Assembly: GCF_030014955.1 (NCBI RefSeq)
Contig: NZ_JAGRPV010000001.1
Span: 6,076,001 to 6,140,000 of the forward strand
Direction of reading: 5' to 3'
From: Cohnella hashimotonis
Lineage (GTDB): Bacteria; Bacillota; Bacilli; Paenibacillales; Paenibacillaceae
Length of the DNA stretch: 64,000 nucleotides
Shown piece after piece: positions 16,212 through 24,925 of the stretch (positions within the stretch are counted from its first letter, which is position 1; each line of letters begins with the position of its first letter). Both the position numbers and the translations under genes were made by a program. The notes beneath the pieces were generated by a model that searched no databases, was not told the DNA's origin, and saw only the letters and a list, made by a program, of their open reading frames with translations.

Positions 16212-17438
16212 TCATTTCCCGGTTTTGCCGCGCACGGACGGGAGCAGCAGCAGGAACGGCACAAGCGCCGCCCAGCCCGCAAAGAAAGATAGGGCGAACA
16301 CGGCCGGCAGCCCAGCCCGCTCGGCCAGCGCAGCTCCGATGAGCGGCGCGGCGATGCCTCTGAAGCCGACCAGCGACAAGTAAATCCCGCTGAAGGAAGA
16401 CAGGTAGCGCCCCGACGAGCGTGACAGATAGTTCATCCACGCCAGGTCCATGCCCGCCGAAGCGATGCCCATCGCGAATGCGCCGGCCGCGGCAGGCCAG
16501 AAACCCGGCAGCAACCAGTAGGCCAGCGGCAGCAGCGTGCCCGCCGCGGCGCACCAGGACAGGACCGGGATCGCCGTTCGCTTGTCGATGACATGCCCCC
16601 AGATCGGGTTGAACAACAGCGCGGCGGCCGTCGTCGCCATGCTGATCAAGCCGATCTGCCCATTGTCGAGGTTCATTTTCCCAACTTGGTACACCGGATA
16701 GACGGATGCCGGCAGCAGCATAAAAAACTCGTAAATAAATACGCCGGCGAGCAGCAGCTGGAAGCTGCGGTCCGCGCGAAGCGCGGAGAGCGTCTCCGTC
16801 CAACGCGCTCCCCCGGAGGCGGCCTTCTCCTCTTGCGCCGACTCCGGCTCGCGAATGCGCGCGAACATGCAAATGCCGACGACGCCGAGGACGAATCCGA
16901 TGAGCGCCGCCGCGCGAAAGTCGTCCGCCAGCCATTTCCCCGACACGTATGTCCCCGCAAGCGTCGCCAGCCCCGCGGACACCCGGACGATGGACATATA
17001 GGTCGCCCGCTTGCCTTCCGGATAGATGGATCGCATCAGACCGACGTAAGCGGGCGTTGCCACGCCCTGGAGCGCAAAAAAGAGCAGCGTCAACGCGGCC
17101 AGCGATAGCGGATCGCTAACGAAAGCCATCGGCAGCAGCGCAAGCCGGGCCGCTCCGTGGAACAAAAAGACGAGCCTTACCTTGCCGTATCCCGCCGTAA
17201 GCTTCCCCCAAAATATCGCCAGCAAATTCGCGGCTGCCGCAGCGGAAGCGATCGCGGCCGTATGCCACGCGCCGCCTCCGAAGCGGAGCGCCATGACCGC
17301 CAGATAAGGGACGATCATGCCGATGCAAAGGCTGTTCACGACCGCGGCCGCGATGTCGATACGCCAATTCCTGCGCAGCAGCGCATGCGACTCGCCTGGT
17401 GCCAGCGCTTCGGAAGCTTGCTCGTCGGCTTCGCTCAT
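16212..17438 (-). CDS. MFS transporter
   Basis: 408 aa, about twelve hydrophobic segments, with a charged central loop around 'REPESAQEEKAASGGARW' (residues ~190-210). 'YPEGKRATYMSIVRVSAGLATL' and 'FNPIWGHVIDKRTAIP' fit general MFS loop motifs. It is the last gene of the LacI-controlled glycosidase operon, 18 bp after the GH106-like gene, with GGAGGAGGAG at its ATG. It may export or import a sugar product. No closer family assignment is possible from the sequence. Confidence 0.8.
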   Translation of the reverse strand: MSEADEQASEALAPGESHALLRRNWRIDIAAAVVNSLCIGMIVPYLAVMALRFGGGAWHTAAIASAAAAANLLAIFWGKLTAGYGKVRLVFLFHGAARLALLPMAFVSDPLSLAALTLLFFALQGVATPAYVGLMRSIYPEGKRATYMSIVRVSAGLATLAGTYVSGKWLADDFRAAALIGFVLGVVGICMFARIREPESAQEEKAASGGARWTETLSALRADRSFQLLLAGVFIYEFFMLLPASVYPVYQVGKMNLDNGQIGLISMATTAAALLFNPIWGHVIDKRTAIPVLSWCAAAGTLLPLAYWLLPGFWPAAAGAFAMGIASAGMDLAWMNYLSRSSGRYLSSFSGIYLSLVGFRGIAAPLIGAALAERAGLPAVFALSFFAGWAALVPFLLLLPSVRGKTGK

Positions 17439-17456
17439 GCCGGCTCCTCCTCCCCG

Positions 17457-20400
17457 CTATGCCCCGGTTGGGTTCCGCGACTGCGCGGGCAGCTTCGATC
17501 GCAAACGGGGCTCTGCCATCCCCGCCGGCACGAGCGCGTACGCTTCGCTGTATGCTGCGCCCTCCGTGAGCCAGTTGCTTGGCGCATAGTATGGCGTCAG
17601 CACCGGCAGCTGGTGGAGCGGTCCGAACGTGTTGCGCCGCGTCAGTATCCACTTTACTTCAAGCTCGCTCTCGCCCGAGATCGGCACTTCGTACGGATGC
17701 CAGACCACGGTATGTGCGCCGGTATGCCTTCTAGTCTGTGCATCGCCAGTTTGTGCCTCGCCATGCTGCGCCTCGCCAGTCTGTGCCTCGCCAGTTTGCG
17801 CCTCGCCTCCCGCGCCTGCGTCCGTGCCTGCTTCCGCTTCACGAACGACGATCGCGGCCGCTCCTTCGCCGAACGCAGCGTACAGTTCGCCGCCGGCATG
17901 CGCCGTTCCGAGCGTCGCAGCCACGCGCGCCACCTCTTCGCGGCTAATCCTGTAAGTGATCGCTCCGCCGTAAAAAGGCAGTCCCTGCCCCAAAATATCG
18001 CCCGCCTCAAGCCGCTCCGGCAGACGCGTCAGCGTCGGCTGCGTCCCGTTCAGAACGACGCCGAAGCCGCCGAGCAGATAGAGGTTCTCCAAGTCGAAGT
18101 CGGCGTGCAGATCTGCGGACACTTCGAGCAGATTGCCACCCTGCCGCAATTGCGCGGGCGCGATGCGCAGCTTTACGAAGCAAGGATCGATCCACCAGCC
18201 TTCCGGTGCCGACGTGTCGATCGCTATGCCGTTCAGCTTGATCTCAAGCAGCTCGGGACGCTCGGCCGCCAGATACAGCTCGCCCTGCGGAATCTCCGCA
18301 GCGTCGAATGCGAAACGCAGCGACAGCCTTGCCCTCTCCCCCGCGGATTCGGCCAGATATTTGCGCCGGTACCAAGGCTGGATCATGTCTCCTGCCCGCA
18401 GCGGCAGCCCGCGCTCGCGGCGCGCGGCGGCGTCGATCCGCAGCACCTCCTCGGCCGGACGCCATTCGCCGTCGTCCAATCGCCATTCGGCCCTGTCGAG
18501 CACGCAAACGTTGGGCTCCTCCAATGCGTACGCGAACGGCCCTTGAAGCGGCATCTCTGCGGCGTCAGCGAGCCGAACCGCGGCAGGCAGCGTCTCCTCC
18601 GGGACGGCCCGCCCGTCGCTCACGACGAAGACGCGCTCGCCGGACGGCGGAAAATCCGTCGTCAAGACGAGTGCATTGCCCTCGCGAAACGCCTCCAATG
18701 CAAATCGTTCGCCTGTGAGGCAGTTCCACTCCTCGACGGCCGCGGCGCTCGCCCACAAGTCGTTCGCCACCAAGTCGCTTGCCACCAAGTCGTTCGTCCC
18801 CGAGTCGTTCGCCCCCGAGTCGTTCGCCCCCGAGTCGTTCGCCCCCGAGTCGTTCACCCCCGAGTCGTTCACCCCCGCGGCGCTCGTCCCCGGACAGCCC
18901 GCTCCCCCACCGCCAACCGGCGCCGGCAGCCGGATCGTGACATCGCGCAGTTCATTCGTCCTGTCCATGTTCATCAAGACCACGATCGTCCGACCGCCTA
19001 ACCGGCGAACTTGCGTGTGAATGCCCGGCAGCGGTTCGCCGCCCGCGCCCTGCGCGGACACGATCGCGCCGACACCGGCCCCCGCGCGCAGCAGCGCCGC
19101 CAGCTCCGCCGTCTCGCAGCGGATCGCCTGCCCTCCGTCGGCGAATCCGGCACACCACTCGCTCGGCAGCGCGTCCACATAAGCCGGCGCCTCGCCCGCG
19201 AACACGACCCGGCCGCCCGCCGCCGCAAACCGCTCCAACAGCCGCAGCGTATCGCTCCGGATCGTCGTCATGCCGGACACGAGCACCGCGCGATAGACCG
19301 CGCGGCCGACCCGAAGGCGCGGCGTCCCGTCTTCCCCCGTTTCGACGCATGCCAGCCTTGACATCATTTCCTCGTCGCCGTAGTCGAAGTCGATTCGTTC
19401 CCCCGCCAGCAGATGGTACAGCGCCTCGAACTTGCGCTCGAGCTCCCGGACCGCCGGCGACACCGCCGACAGGCCTCGCGACCAGTCGGGATACGTCTGG
19501 CACCAGACGCTCTCGACCGGATGGACGACCAGCAGCTCGCACGCCGGCTCTCCCTGCGACAGCAACAGTCCGAGCCGTGCGTAGTACGTCTCTACGGTCT
19601 CGTACTGCCGCCACCAGGCGGACTGGTAGAAAATGCTCGCGGGGTAATCGCGCTTGGCCTCGCCCGCCATCGTGTACCAGGACAAGTGATGACAGCGGAG
19701 GTTAATGCCGAGCAGCGCCTGCCAGTCGCCCACCGCCTTGTGCCCTTGCAGCGTCATCTGCCAGCCCGTACAGCCGTACAGCTCCGACATGAGCCAGGGC
19801 CGCCCGAGCTGGCGCGCCGCGGAAGAGAGCTGCTTGACGATCCAGTAATCGACGTTGCCTTCGGTCAGCACGTCAACGCCGGGGTGACTCATATGCTCGT
19901 AAAAGCGCATGACCGAGCCGACCATCGCGGTCTGGGCCGTCAGGCTGTCCTCGTGCAGCGTATGTCCGGTCAATGCGATCCCGTTCGCCTCGCACCAGTC
20001 GCCGATCGGCTTCGCGAAGCTTTCCATGAACAGCTCGGTCAGCAGCTCCGCGTAGTGCCATTTGACCTGCGAGACAGCGCGGCCCTCGATCTGCAGGAAC
20101 AGCTCCGGCAGTCGCGGCGCCAGGTCGTAGCCGAACCGCTCGCGAAATCGCTCGAACAGCGATGCCGTCCAGGGCGCGAGCCATTCCGGATCGGGATTGG
20201 CGAGCCCGAAGCCGTCCAGCAGCGCGCCGCGGTGAGGCTCGTCGGTAAAAATGCCTTTGATGGAGCGCCCCAGCCGGTCGCCGCACGCATTTTTGTAGGC
20301 TTCATGGGTCAGCTCGATAAAGCGGTCCACGGCCTCGCGGTTCATCGTGTCGACATAAGTGTAGCCGTTGTAAAAGCTCTCGCTCGCCTGCTCTTCGACG

Positions 20401-20888
20401 GTGAAACAAAGCGCCCACCGGCCTGGCGCGGGCCGCTCTCCATCCGCAAGCTGCCGCACTTCGCTCGCGGCGAGTCCGTCAAGCGCGCACTCGAACAAGG
20501 CAAGCGGCGGATCCTGAGGCGGAATGAATGCCTCCGCGCCGCTGACGCGCAGCCGGATGAACTTCCGGCGGTAATCGGGCTCCCGCGTAACGAGTCCGCC
20601 GGCTGTCCCGCTCGGCCATCGGTCCTCGTCGTACAGCCAAGCCTCCATGCCAAGCCGCTCGGCCTCGTCCGCGCACGCGTTGATCAGCTTCATCCATTCC
20701 TCGCCCATGTATTCGGTCGCCAGCCCCGTCCGCGAATGCATGAAGAAGCCGCCGAAGCCCATCTCCTTGAGGACGCCGATCTGGCGGATCAGCTCCTCCT
20801 GCCGAAGCTCGCCGTTCCAGGACCAGAACGGCTTGCCGCGGTAATCGACGGGCGGACGTTCGAACTGTTCCTGCAGCAGGCCGCTCAT
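17457..20888 (-). CDS. GH106-like glycosidase (putative alpha-L-rhamnosidase) with two tandem-repeat inserts
   Basis: 1,143 aa, no signal peptide, so probably cytoplasmic. The start 'GKPFWSWNGELRQEELIRQI', then 'GFGGFFMHSRTGLATEYMGEEW' and 'AWLYDEDRWPSGTAGG', is characteristic of the GH106 rhamnosidase family; 'FTDEPH' and 'GHTLHED' probably hold active-site acids. ATG at 20888 overlaps the GH78-like stop (ATGA) and follows GGAGAGGAGCGG; a longer open frame to 21287 has no support. Two low-complexity inserts, a (Val/Ala)-Asn-Asp-Ser-Gly repeat at residues ~668-711 and a Gly-Glu-Ala-Gln-Thr repeat at ~1026-1051, interrupt it. It should act with the GH78-like enzyme on imported rhamnosides. Confidence 0.8.
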   Translation of the reverse strand: MSGLLQEQFERPPVDYRGKPFWSWNGELRQEELIRQIGVLKEMGFGGFFMHSRTGLATEYMGEEWMKLINACADEAERLGMEAWLYDEDRWPSGTAGGLVTREPDYRRKFIRLRVSGAEAFIPPQDPPLALFECALDGLAASEVRQLADGERPAPGRWALCFTVEEQASESFYNGYTYVDTMNREAVDRFIELTHEAYKNACGDRLGRSIKGIFTDEPHRGALLDGFGLANPDPEWLAPWTASLFERFRERFGYDLAPRLPELFLQIEGRAVSQVKWHYAELLTELFMESFAKPIGDWCEANGIALTGHTLHEDSLTAQTAMVGSVMRFYEHMSHPGVDVLTEGNVDYWIVKQLSSAARQLGRPWLMSELYGCTGWQMTLQGHKAVGDWQALLGINLRCHHLSWYTMAGEAKRDYPASIFYQSAWWRQYETVETYYARLGLLLSQGEPACELLVVHPVESVWCQTYPDWSRGLSAVSPAVRELERKFEALYHLLAGERIDFDYGDEEMMSRLACVETGEDGTPRLRVGRAVYRAVLVSGMTTIRSDTLRLLERFAAAGGRVVFAGEAPAYVDALPSEWCAGFADGGQAIRCETAELAALLRAGAGVGAIVSAQGAGGEPLPGIHTQVRRLGGRTIVVLMNMDRTNELRDVTIRLPAPVGGGGAGCPGTSAAGVNDSGVNDSGANDSGANDSGANDSGTNDLVASDLVANDLWASAAAVEEWNCLTGERFALEAFREGNALVLTTDFPPSGERVFVVSDGRAVPEETLPAAVRLADAAEMPLQGPFAYALEEPNVCVLDRAEWRLDDGEWRPAEEVLRIDAAARRERGLPLRAGDMIQPWYRRKYLAESAGERARLSLRFAFDAAEIPQGELYLAAERPELLEIKLNGIAIDTSAPEGWWIDPCFVKLRIAPAQLRQGGNLLEVSADLHADFDLENLYLLGGFGVVLNGTQPTLTRLPERLEAGDILGQGLPFYGGAITYRISREEVARVAATLGTAHAGGELYAAFGEGAAAIVVREAEAGTDAGAGGEAQTGEAQTGEAQHGEAQTGDAQTRRHTGAHTVVWHPYEVPISGESELEVKWILTRRNTFGPLHQLPVLTPYYAPSNWLTEGAAYSEAYALVPAGMAEPRLRSKLPAQSRNPTGA
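17735..17812. repeat. 15-bp tandem repeat inside the GH106-like gene (copy set B)
   Basis: About five units of the type GTTTGTGCCTCGCCA, coding on the minus strand for Gly-Glu-Ala-Gln-Thr/His. In-frame, so copy-number change would not break the gene. Confidence 0.85.
18760..18885. repeat. 15-bp tandem repeat inside the GH106-like gene (copy set A)
   Basis: Eight or more units of the type GAGTCGTTCGCCCCC with first-unit variants (AAGTCGCTTGCCACC), coding on the minus strand for Xaa-Asn-Asp-Ser-Gly-like pentapeptides. Several adjacent copies are identical, a sign of recent slippage. Confidence 0.88.
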
Positions 20889-23095
20889 CTCGATCCGCTC
20901 CTCTCCGATTGCGCCTCCAGCGATTCGCCGCCCCGGCGGACCCTCGCCGCGACGCCTGCTACAACGACCTCGACGCCTTCCGGAACGTGAATCTCGCCCG
21001 TCAATTCTCCTCCCGTCTCGCGCCGCCAGGAGACGGCGATCGTACCGCGCGGCGTATGCACGGTGCCCGAACAGCGCGCGATGCCGCCGACCGCCGTCGG
21101 TTCGAAGCGTACAGCCGCGAACCCCGGCGACAAGCACGTCACGCCCAGTACCGTCTCGGAGATCCACTTGACCGGCGTGCTCGACCAGGAATGGCACAGG
21201 CTGATCCGGTAAGAGCCGTACGACTCGTAGGTCGTCAGCGCGTCGTGGTAGTCGCCCCCCGCGTACGAATCGGTGTAGGTCTCCCAAAAGGTCGTGGCGC
21301 CACGGTCAAGCATGCCGCCCCAGACCTGCTCGATGATGCCGTAGGCGCGGTCGTGCATGCCGTACCGGGAGCAGCATTCGGCGAACTGGTAGGCGGACAG
21401 CGGCGTCACCGGATCCCGCAGCTCGTAGCTCGATAGAAATGCCCGCGCCCGCTCCTCGCCCACCATGCCGGCCGAGATACCGAGCGCCTTGACCGCAAGC
21501 CGGTTGTCCGGACGCATGAATTCTTCCTCGTTAGTCAGCGGCCGCGGAGGCAGCTGTCCGATACCGAGCGCCGGCAGATCAGCCGACAGTCTGCCTAGCG
21601 CGGAGAGCGTCATGCCGTAGATCGCCTGCAGCCCCGAAGCCCGTTCCTCCGCGGTGAGCGGCACCCATTCGATCAGGATGCTGCCCTCCGGCGACAGCCG
21701 GCCCGTCGTTTCATCCGTGTTTTCGAACACCCATCCGGCATGACGCCGCAGCGGTTCGCTCATTTCCAGCGCAAACGCGCGGTCGCCCGTATAAAAAACA
21801 TATTCGGCCACGGCCTGAATCCACCACAGCGTGTATTCGCAGATGCCGTTCATCCATTTGCCATGCGGCGTGCCCTCTCCCAGCTCGCGGAGCGCGCGCC
21901 GGATAACGGCCGTGTCGTCCCACAGGAAATAGCACGAGCGCGCCGCCATGTACAGGTCGAACGTCCAGTTGAGCCGGTCGCGCTTGATTCCGTCCCAGAG
22001 CCCGATCTGATGGCAGATTCGGCTCGTATGGGCGGATACGTCGTAGACAAGCGGCAAGCGGGTCGCGTCCGACGCGAACGAGCCGGTCTGCTTGAGCGCG
22101 ACCTGCACCGCCTCGAACCGGACGGATGCGGCGAACGCCGCTCCGGCCTCGCCGAGGAAGAACAGGCGCACGAAGCGCATGCCTTGCGGCAGCGTATGAA
22201 GCGACTCTCCCGGCGCGGCGCTGAACCATTCCGTAATGCAACCGTCGTAGCGCTCCAGCTCCTGCATCGATTCCGCGCCGTTCCATAGCACGGTAAGCGC
22301 GGAGGTCCCTTCGTTGACGAGCAGGATTCGCGCGTTGTGCTCGCGTTCGAGATCGACTGTCGCCTGCGGCAGCGCGGCGAGATCGAGCCGCTGCTGGGCC
22401 GCGCGACGGAGCGTCCATTCGTTCTGCTTGCGGAGATGGTAGAACAATTCCAGTCGCTCCGGCACCGGATCTTCGAGCGGCGCCCCGCCGCTGCCGGCGA
22501 GCGTGCCGCCGAAGCGCCAAGCGCCGGCGCCCGCCGGCGAAGCGTCCACGCCGAAGCGCTCCGGCACGGTCGAATCCTCGAGCGGAGTCGCGACGATATC
22601 GCCGTAGCCGCCACGAACGAACCAATCCGGCGACGATTCAAGGTCGCCGAACGGCTCCTCGCCGAGCAGCGCGACGACGTCGGCGCGCTCGCCGTCCGCG
22701 AGCCAGTCCTCGCCGCTCGGCAGCCATAGCCCTTCGCCTTCGACAAATCCGATAAAACCGACCGTGCGCGCGTGCAGGTAGGCGTTGACGTCGGCGATCG
22801 GATAGTCGTCCTTCGCCACGATCTCGACGCTAAGCGTGTGCCGGCCCGCCGGGATCGACGCGGGGAAGCCAGCGACGCTCGCAAACGCTGCGGCCGCGGC
22901 CGGGGATTCGACGATGCGGCCGACGATGTCGCCGTTCCAGCGGACGACGGCCGCGCCAGTAAGCGCCACGCGAAATACGGCGCCCTCGATTGGCGCGTCT
23001 GCATTCAGATGCGCGGTCAGCGTCAAGCTGCGTTGTTGATGGCGTTCCCGATGCCAGATCCACTTGGGAAGCGCGCGGTTGTTAGCGATGTCCAA
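20885..23095 (-). CDS. GH78-like alpha-L-rhamnosidase
   Basis: 736 aa, no signal peptide. N-terminal beta-sandwich part (to ~residue 350), then an (alpha/alpha)6-barrel region with 'GLWDGIKRDRLNWTFDLYMAARSCYF' and 'WMNGICEYTLWWIQAVAEYVFYTGD', and the typical late 'SLCHSWSSTPVKWISETVLGVTCLSPGFAAVRFEP' before a C-terminal beta-domain. These are GH78 hallmarks; the enzyme removes terminal L-rhamnose. It begins with TTG at 23095, about 10 nt after AAAGAGG, as no ATG is available. Its stop overlaps the next gene by 4 bp. Confidence 0.83.
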   Translation of the reverse strand: MDIANNRALPKWIWHRERHQQRSLTLTAHLNADAPIEGAVFRVALTGAAVVRWNGDIVGRIVESPAAAAAFASVAGFPASIPAGRHTLSVEIVAKDDYPIADVNAYLHARTVGFIGFVEGEGLWLPSGEDWLADGERADVVALLGEEPFGDLESSPDWFVRGGYGDIVATPLEDSTVPERFGVDASPAGAGAWRFGGTLAGSGGAPLEDPVPERLELFYHLRKQNEWTLRRAAQQRLDLAALPQATVDLEREHNARILLVNEGTSALTVLWNGAESMQELERYDGCITEWFSAAPGESLHTLPQGMRFVRLFFLGEAGAAFAASVRFEAVQVALKQTGSFASDATRLPLVYDVSAHTSRICHQIGLWDGIKRDRLNWTFDLYMAARSCYFLWDDTAVIRRALRELGEGTPHGKWMNGICEYTLWWIQAVAEYVFYTGDRAFALEMSEPLRRHAGWVFENTDETTGRLSPEGSILIEWVPLTAEERASGLQAIYGMTLSALGRLSADLPALGIGQLPPRPLTNEEEFMRPDNRLAVKALGISAGMVGEERARAFLSSYELRDPVTPLSAYQFAECCSRYGMHDRAYGIIEQVWGGMLDRGATTFWETYTDSYAGGDYHDALTTYESYGSYRISLCHSWSSTPVKWISETVLGVTCLSPGFAAVRFEPTAVGGIARCSGTVHTPRGTIAVSWRRETGGELTGEIHVPEGVEVVVAGVAARVRRGGESLEAQSERSGSR

Positions 23096-23132
23096 GATCA
23101 GTCAGCCTCTTTCCGGGCAATTCGGTACGCGC

Positions 23133-23948
23133 TCACGCCTTCACGGCGCCGGTGACCATGCCTTCGATGTAATACTTCATGCCGAACAGAATGAGCAGGA
23201 TCGTCGGCACGCTGCCGACGATATAAGCGGCGAAGGACAGTCCAATGTCCGTCCGGCCCGAGCGGTTGAGCCCGACCGCGGCCATCGTGAACGTCTGGTG
23301 CTCCTGGCTCAGCACGATAAACGGCCACAGGTAATCGCTGTATACCGCAAGGAAGGTGACGATCGCGACGGTGACGAGGATCGGCAGGCTCAGCGGCAGC
23401 GCAATCCGGGAGTAGACGTAAAATTCGCCGCCGCCGTCGATCCGGGCCGCCTCGAACAGCTCCTGGGGCAGCGACTCGTAAAAGGTGCGACACAGCATGA
23501 TGCCGAGCAGCTGCGTGCCTGCGATGTAGGGCAGGATCAGGCCCAGGTAGCTGTTCGTGAAGCCCAGATTGTTGATAATCGCATAGAGCGGCACGATGTT
23601 GAGCAGCGACGGGATCATCATGACGCCAATCAGCATCAGGTACAGCAAGCCGCGCAATGGGAAACGGTGCCGGGCGAACACGAAGCCGGACAGCGAACCG
23701 AGCAGCACGGCGCCCAGCACGGTGACGAAGCAGACGTATAGCGAATGGCCGATGCTGGCTTTGACGGCGTCCCAGGCGGCCGAATAATTTTCCCATTTGA
23801 GCGCGGACGGCAGACCCCAGAAATCGACGAGAATCTCGATCTGGTCCTTGAACGAGAAGTAGATCAGCAGAAAAAAAGGCACGAGCGTAGCGACGAGAAG
23901 CGCAACAAGCACGGCGGAGCCCGCCCATTTCGACATGCGCGCGGTCAT
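23133..23948 (-). CDS. Sugar ABC permease, MalG/CUT1 type
   Basis: 271 aa, six hydrophobic segments, with the coupling motif 'EAARIDGGGEFYVYSRIALPLSLPIL'. Pairs with the MalF-type permease 11 bp upstream. ATG at 23948 with TAGGAGGT. No ATPase gene is present in the operon, so a shared MsmX-type ATPase elsewhere would drive it, as is usual for CUT1 systems in Bacillales. Confidence 0.9.
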   Translation of the reverse strand: MTARMSKWAGSAVLVALLVATLVPFFLLIYFSFKDQIEILVDFWGLPSALKWENYSAAWDAVKASIGHSLYVCFVTVLGAVLLGSLSGFVFARHRFPLRGLLYLMLIGVMMIPSLLNIVPLYAIINNLGFTNSYLGLILPYIAGTQLLGIMLCRTFYESLPQELFEAARIDGGGEFYVYSRIALPLSLPILVTVAIVTFLAVYSDYLWPFIVLSQEHQTFTMAAVGLNRSGRTDIGLSFAAYIVGSVPTILLILFGMKYYIEGMVTGAVKA

Positions 23949-23959
23949 GGCAGGACCTC

Positions 23960-24838
23960 CTAGTAGTCGGTTTTGAGAAACTTCATATTAAACAGCGTCA
24001 GCGCGAGTATAACGAGGAACAACGATACGCCGATCGCGGAGCCGTAGCCGTACTGCGAGCTGCCGAACGCGGCGTTGTACATGATCATCGCCGGGTTGGT
24101 CGTCGCGACGCCGGGGCCGCCGCCCGTCATGACCATGATCTTGACGAAGTCTTGGAGGCTGCCGATGATCGTCAGAATGGTCACTACTTTGAATTGAGGC
24201 ACGAGGAACGGCAGATGAATTCGGGTGAAAACCTGCCAGCCGTTGGCGCCGTCGATTCGGGCCGCCTCGATCTGCTCCTGGCTCATGTTGCCGATGGCCG
24301 CGTAGAAGATCAGGAACGGAAGACCGGCGATAAACGGGAAGTTGTAAAAAACGATCGCCCATAGCGCGGTGCTGTCCTCGCCAAGCCATGCGTGAACCCA
24401 GCTCTCCAGGCCTACCAGCGTCAGCAGTTGGTTCAGCAAGCCGTTGTTCGGGTCGTAAATGTTCTGCCACAGCAGGATCGTCACGATGCCGGGCAGCAGC
24501 ATCGGCAGGATGAAGCCGGTTCGGAACGTATATTTGATTCTCGGTCCGCCGATCAGGAAGATCAGCTCCGCGGCGATCAACGGAAATACGATCGCTTTGA
24601 CCACGTCCGTCAGCGTGTAGATAACTTGATTGACGGCGCCTGTCCGGAAGCTTGAGTCGCCGAACATCGTCCGGAAATTGCGCAGCCCGGTCCACTTGGA
24701 CTGAACGAGATTCCAATCGGTAAAGGAATGGAAAAACGCGAGAATGACGGGATAGTAAAGAAAGACGACGATAAACAAAAAAGAGGGCAAAAGAAACAAA
24801 TAGGACAGCCCGTATCTTTTCCATCGCGCCGTATTCAT
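23960..24838 (-). CDS. Sugar ABC permease, MalF/CUT1 type
   Basis: 292 aa with 'GLSYLFLLPSFLFIVVFLYYPV' as the first membrane segment and the coupling motif 'EQIEAARIDGANGWQVFTRIHLPFL'. ATG at 24838 with AAAGGAG. Second gene of the operon, 87 bp after the binding protein; forms the channel with the MalG-type subunit. Confidence 0.9.
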   Translation of the reverse strand: MNTARWKRYGLSYLFLLPSFLFIVVFLYYPVILAFFHSFTDWNLVQSKWTGLRNFRTMFGDSSFRTGAVNQVIYTLTDVVKAIVFPLIAAELIFLIGGPRIKYTFRTGFILPMLLPGIVTILLWQNIYDPNNGLLNQLLTLVGLESWVHAWLGEDSTALWAIVFYNFPFIAGLPFLIFYAAIGNMSQEQIEAARIDGANGWQVFTRIHLPFLVPQFKVVTILTIIGSLQDFVKIMVMTGGGPGVATTNPAMIMYNAAFGSSQYGYGSAIGVSLFLVILALTLFNMKFLKTDY

Positions 24839-24925
24839 GGCATCAGCTCCTTTGAAGCGGGACTCGCGCCGGCCTAGGCGGCCGGGAGCGCCATCGGGCG
24901 CCCGCCGGACCGCTTGCGCGCGGGT

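Noticed and set aside
20889..21287. N-terminal extension of the GH106-like protein
   Set aside because: It would overlap the GH78-like gene by 400 bp; the family start motif lies right after the ATG at 20888, which has a good ribosome site.
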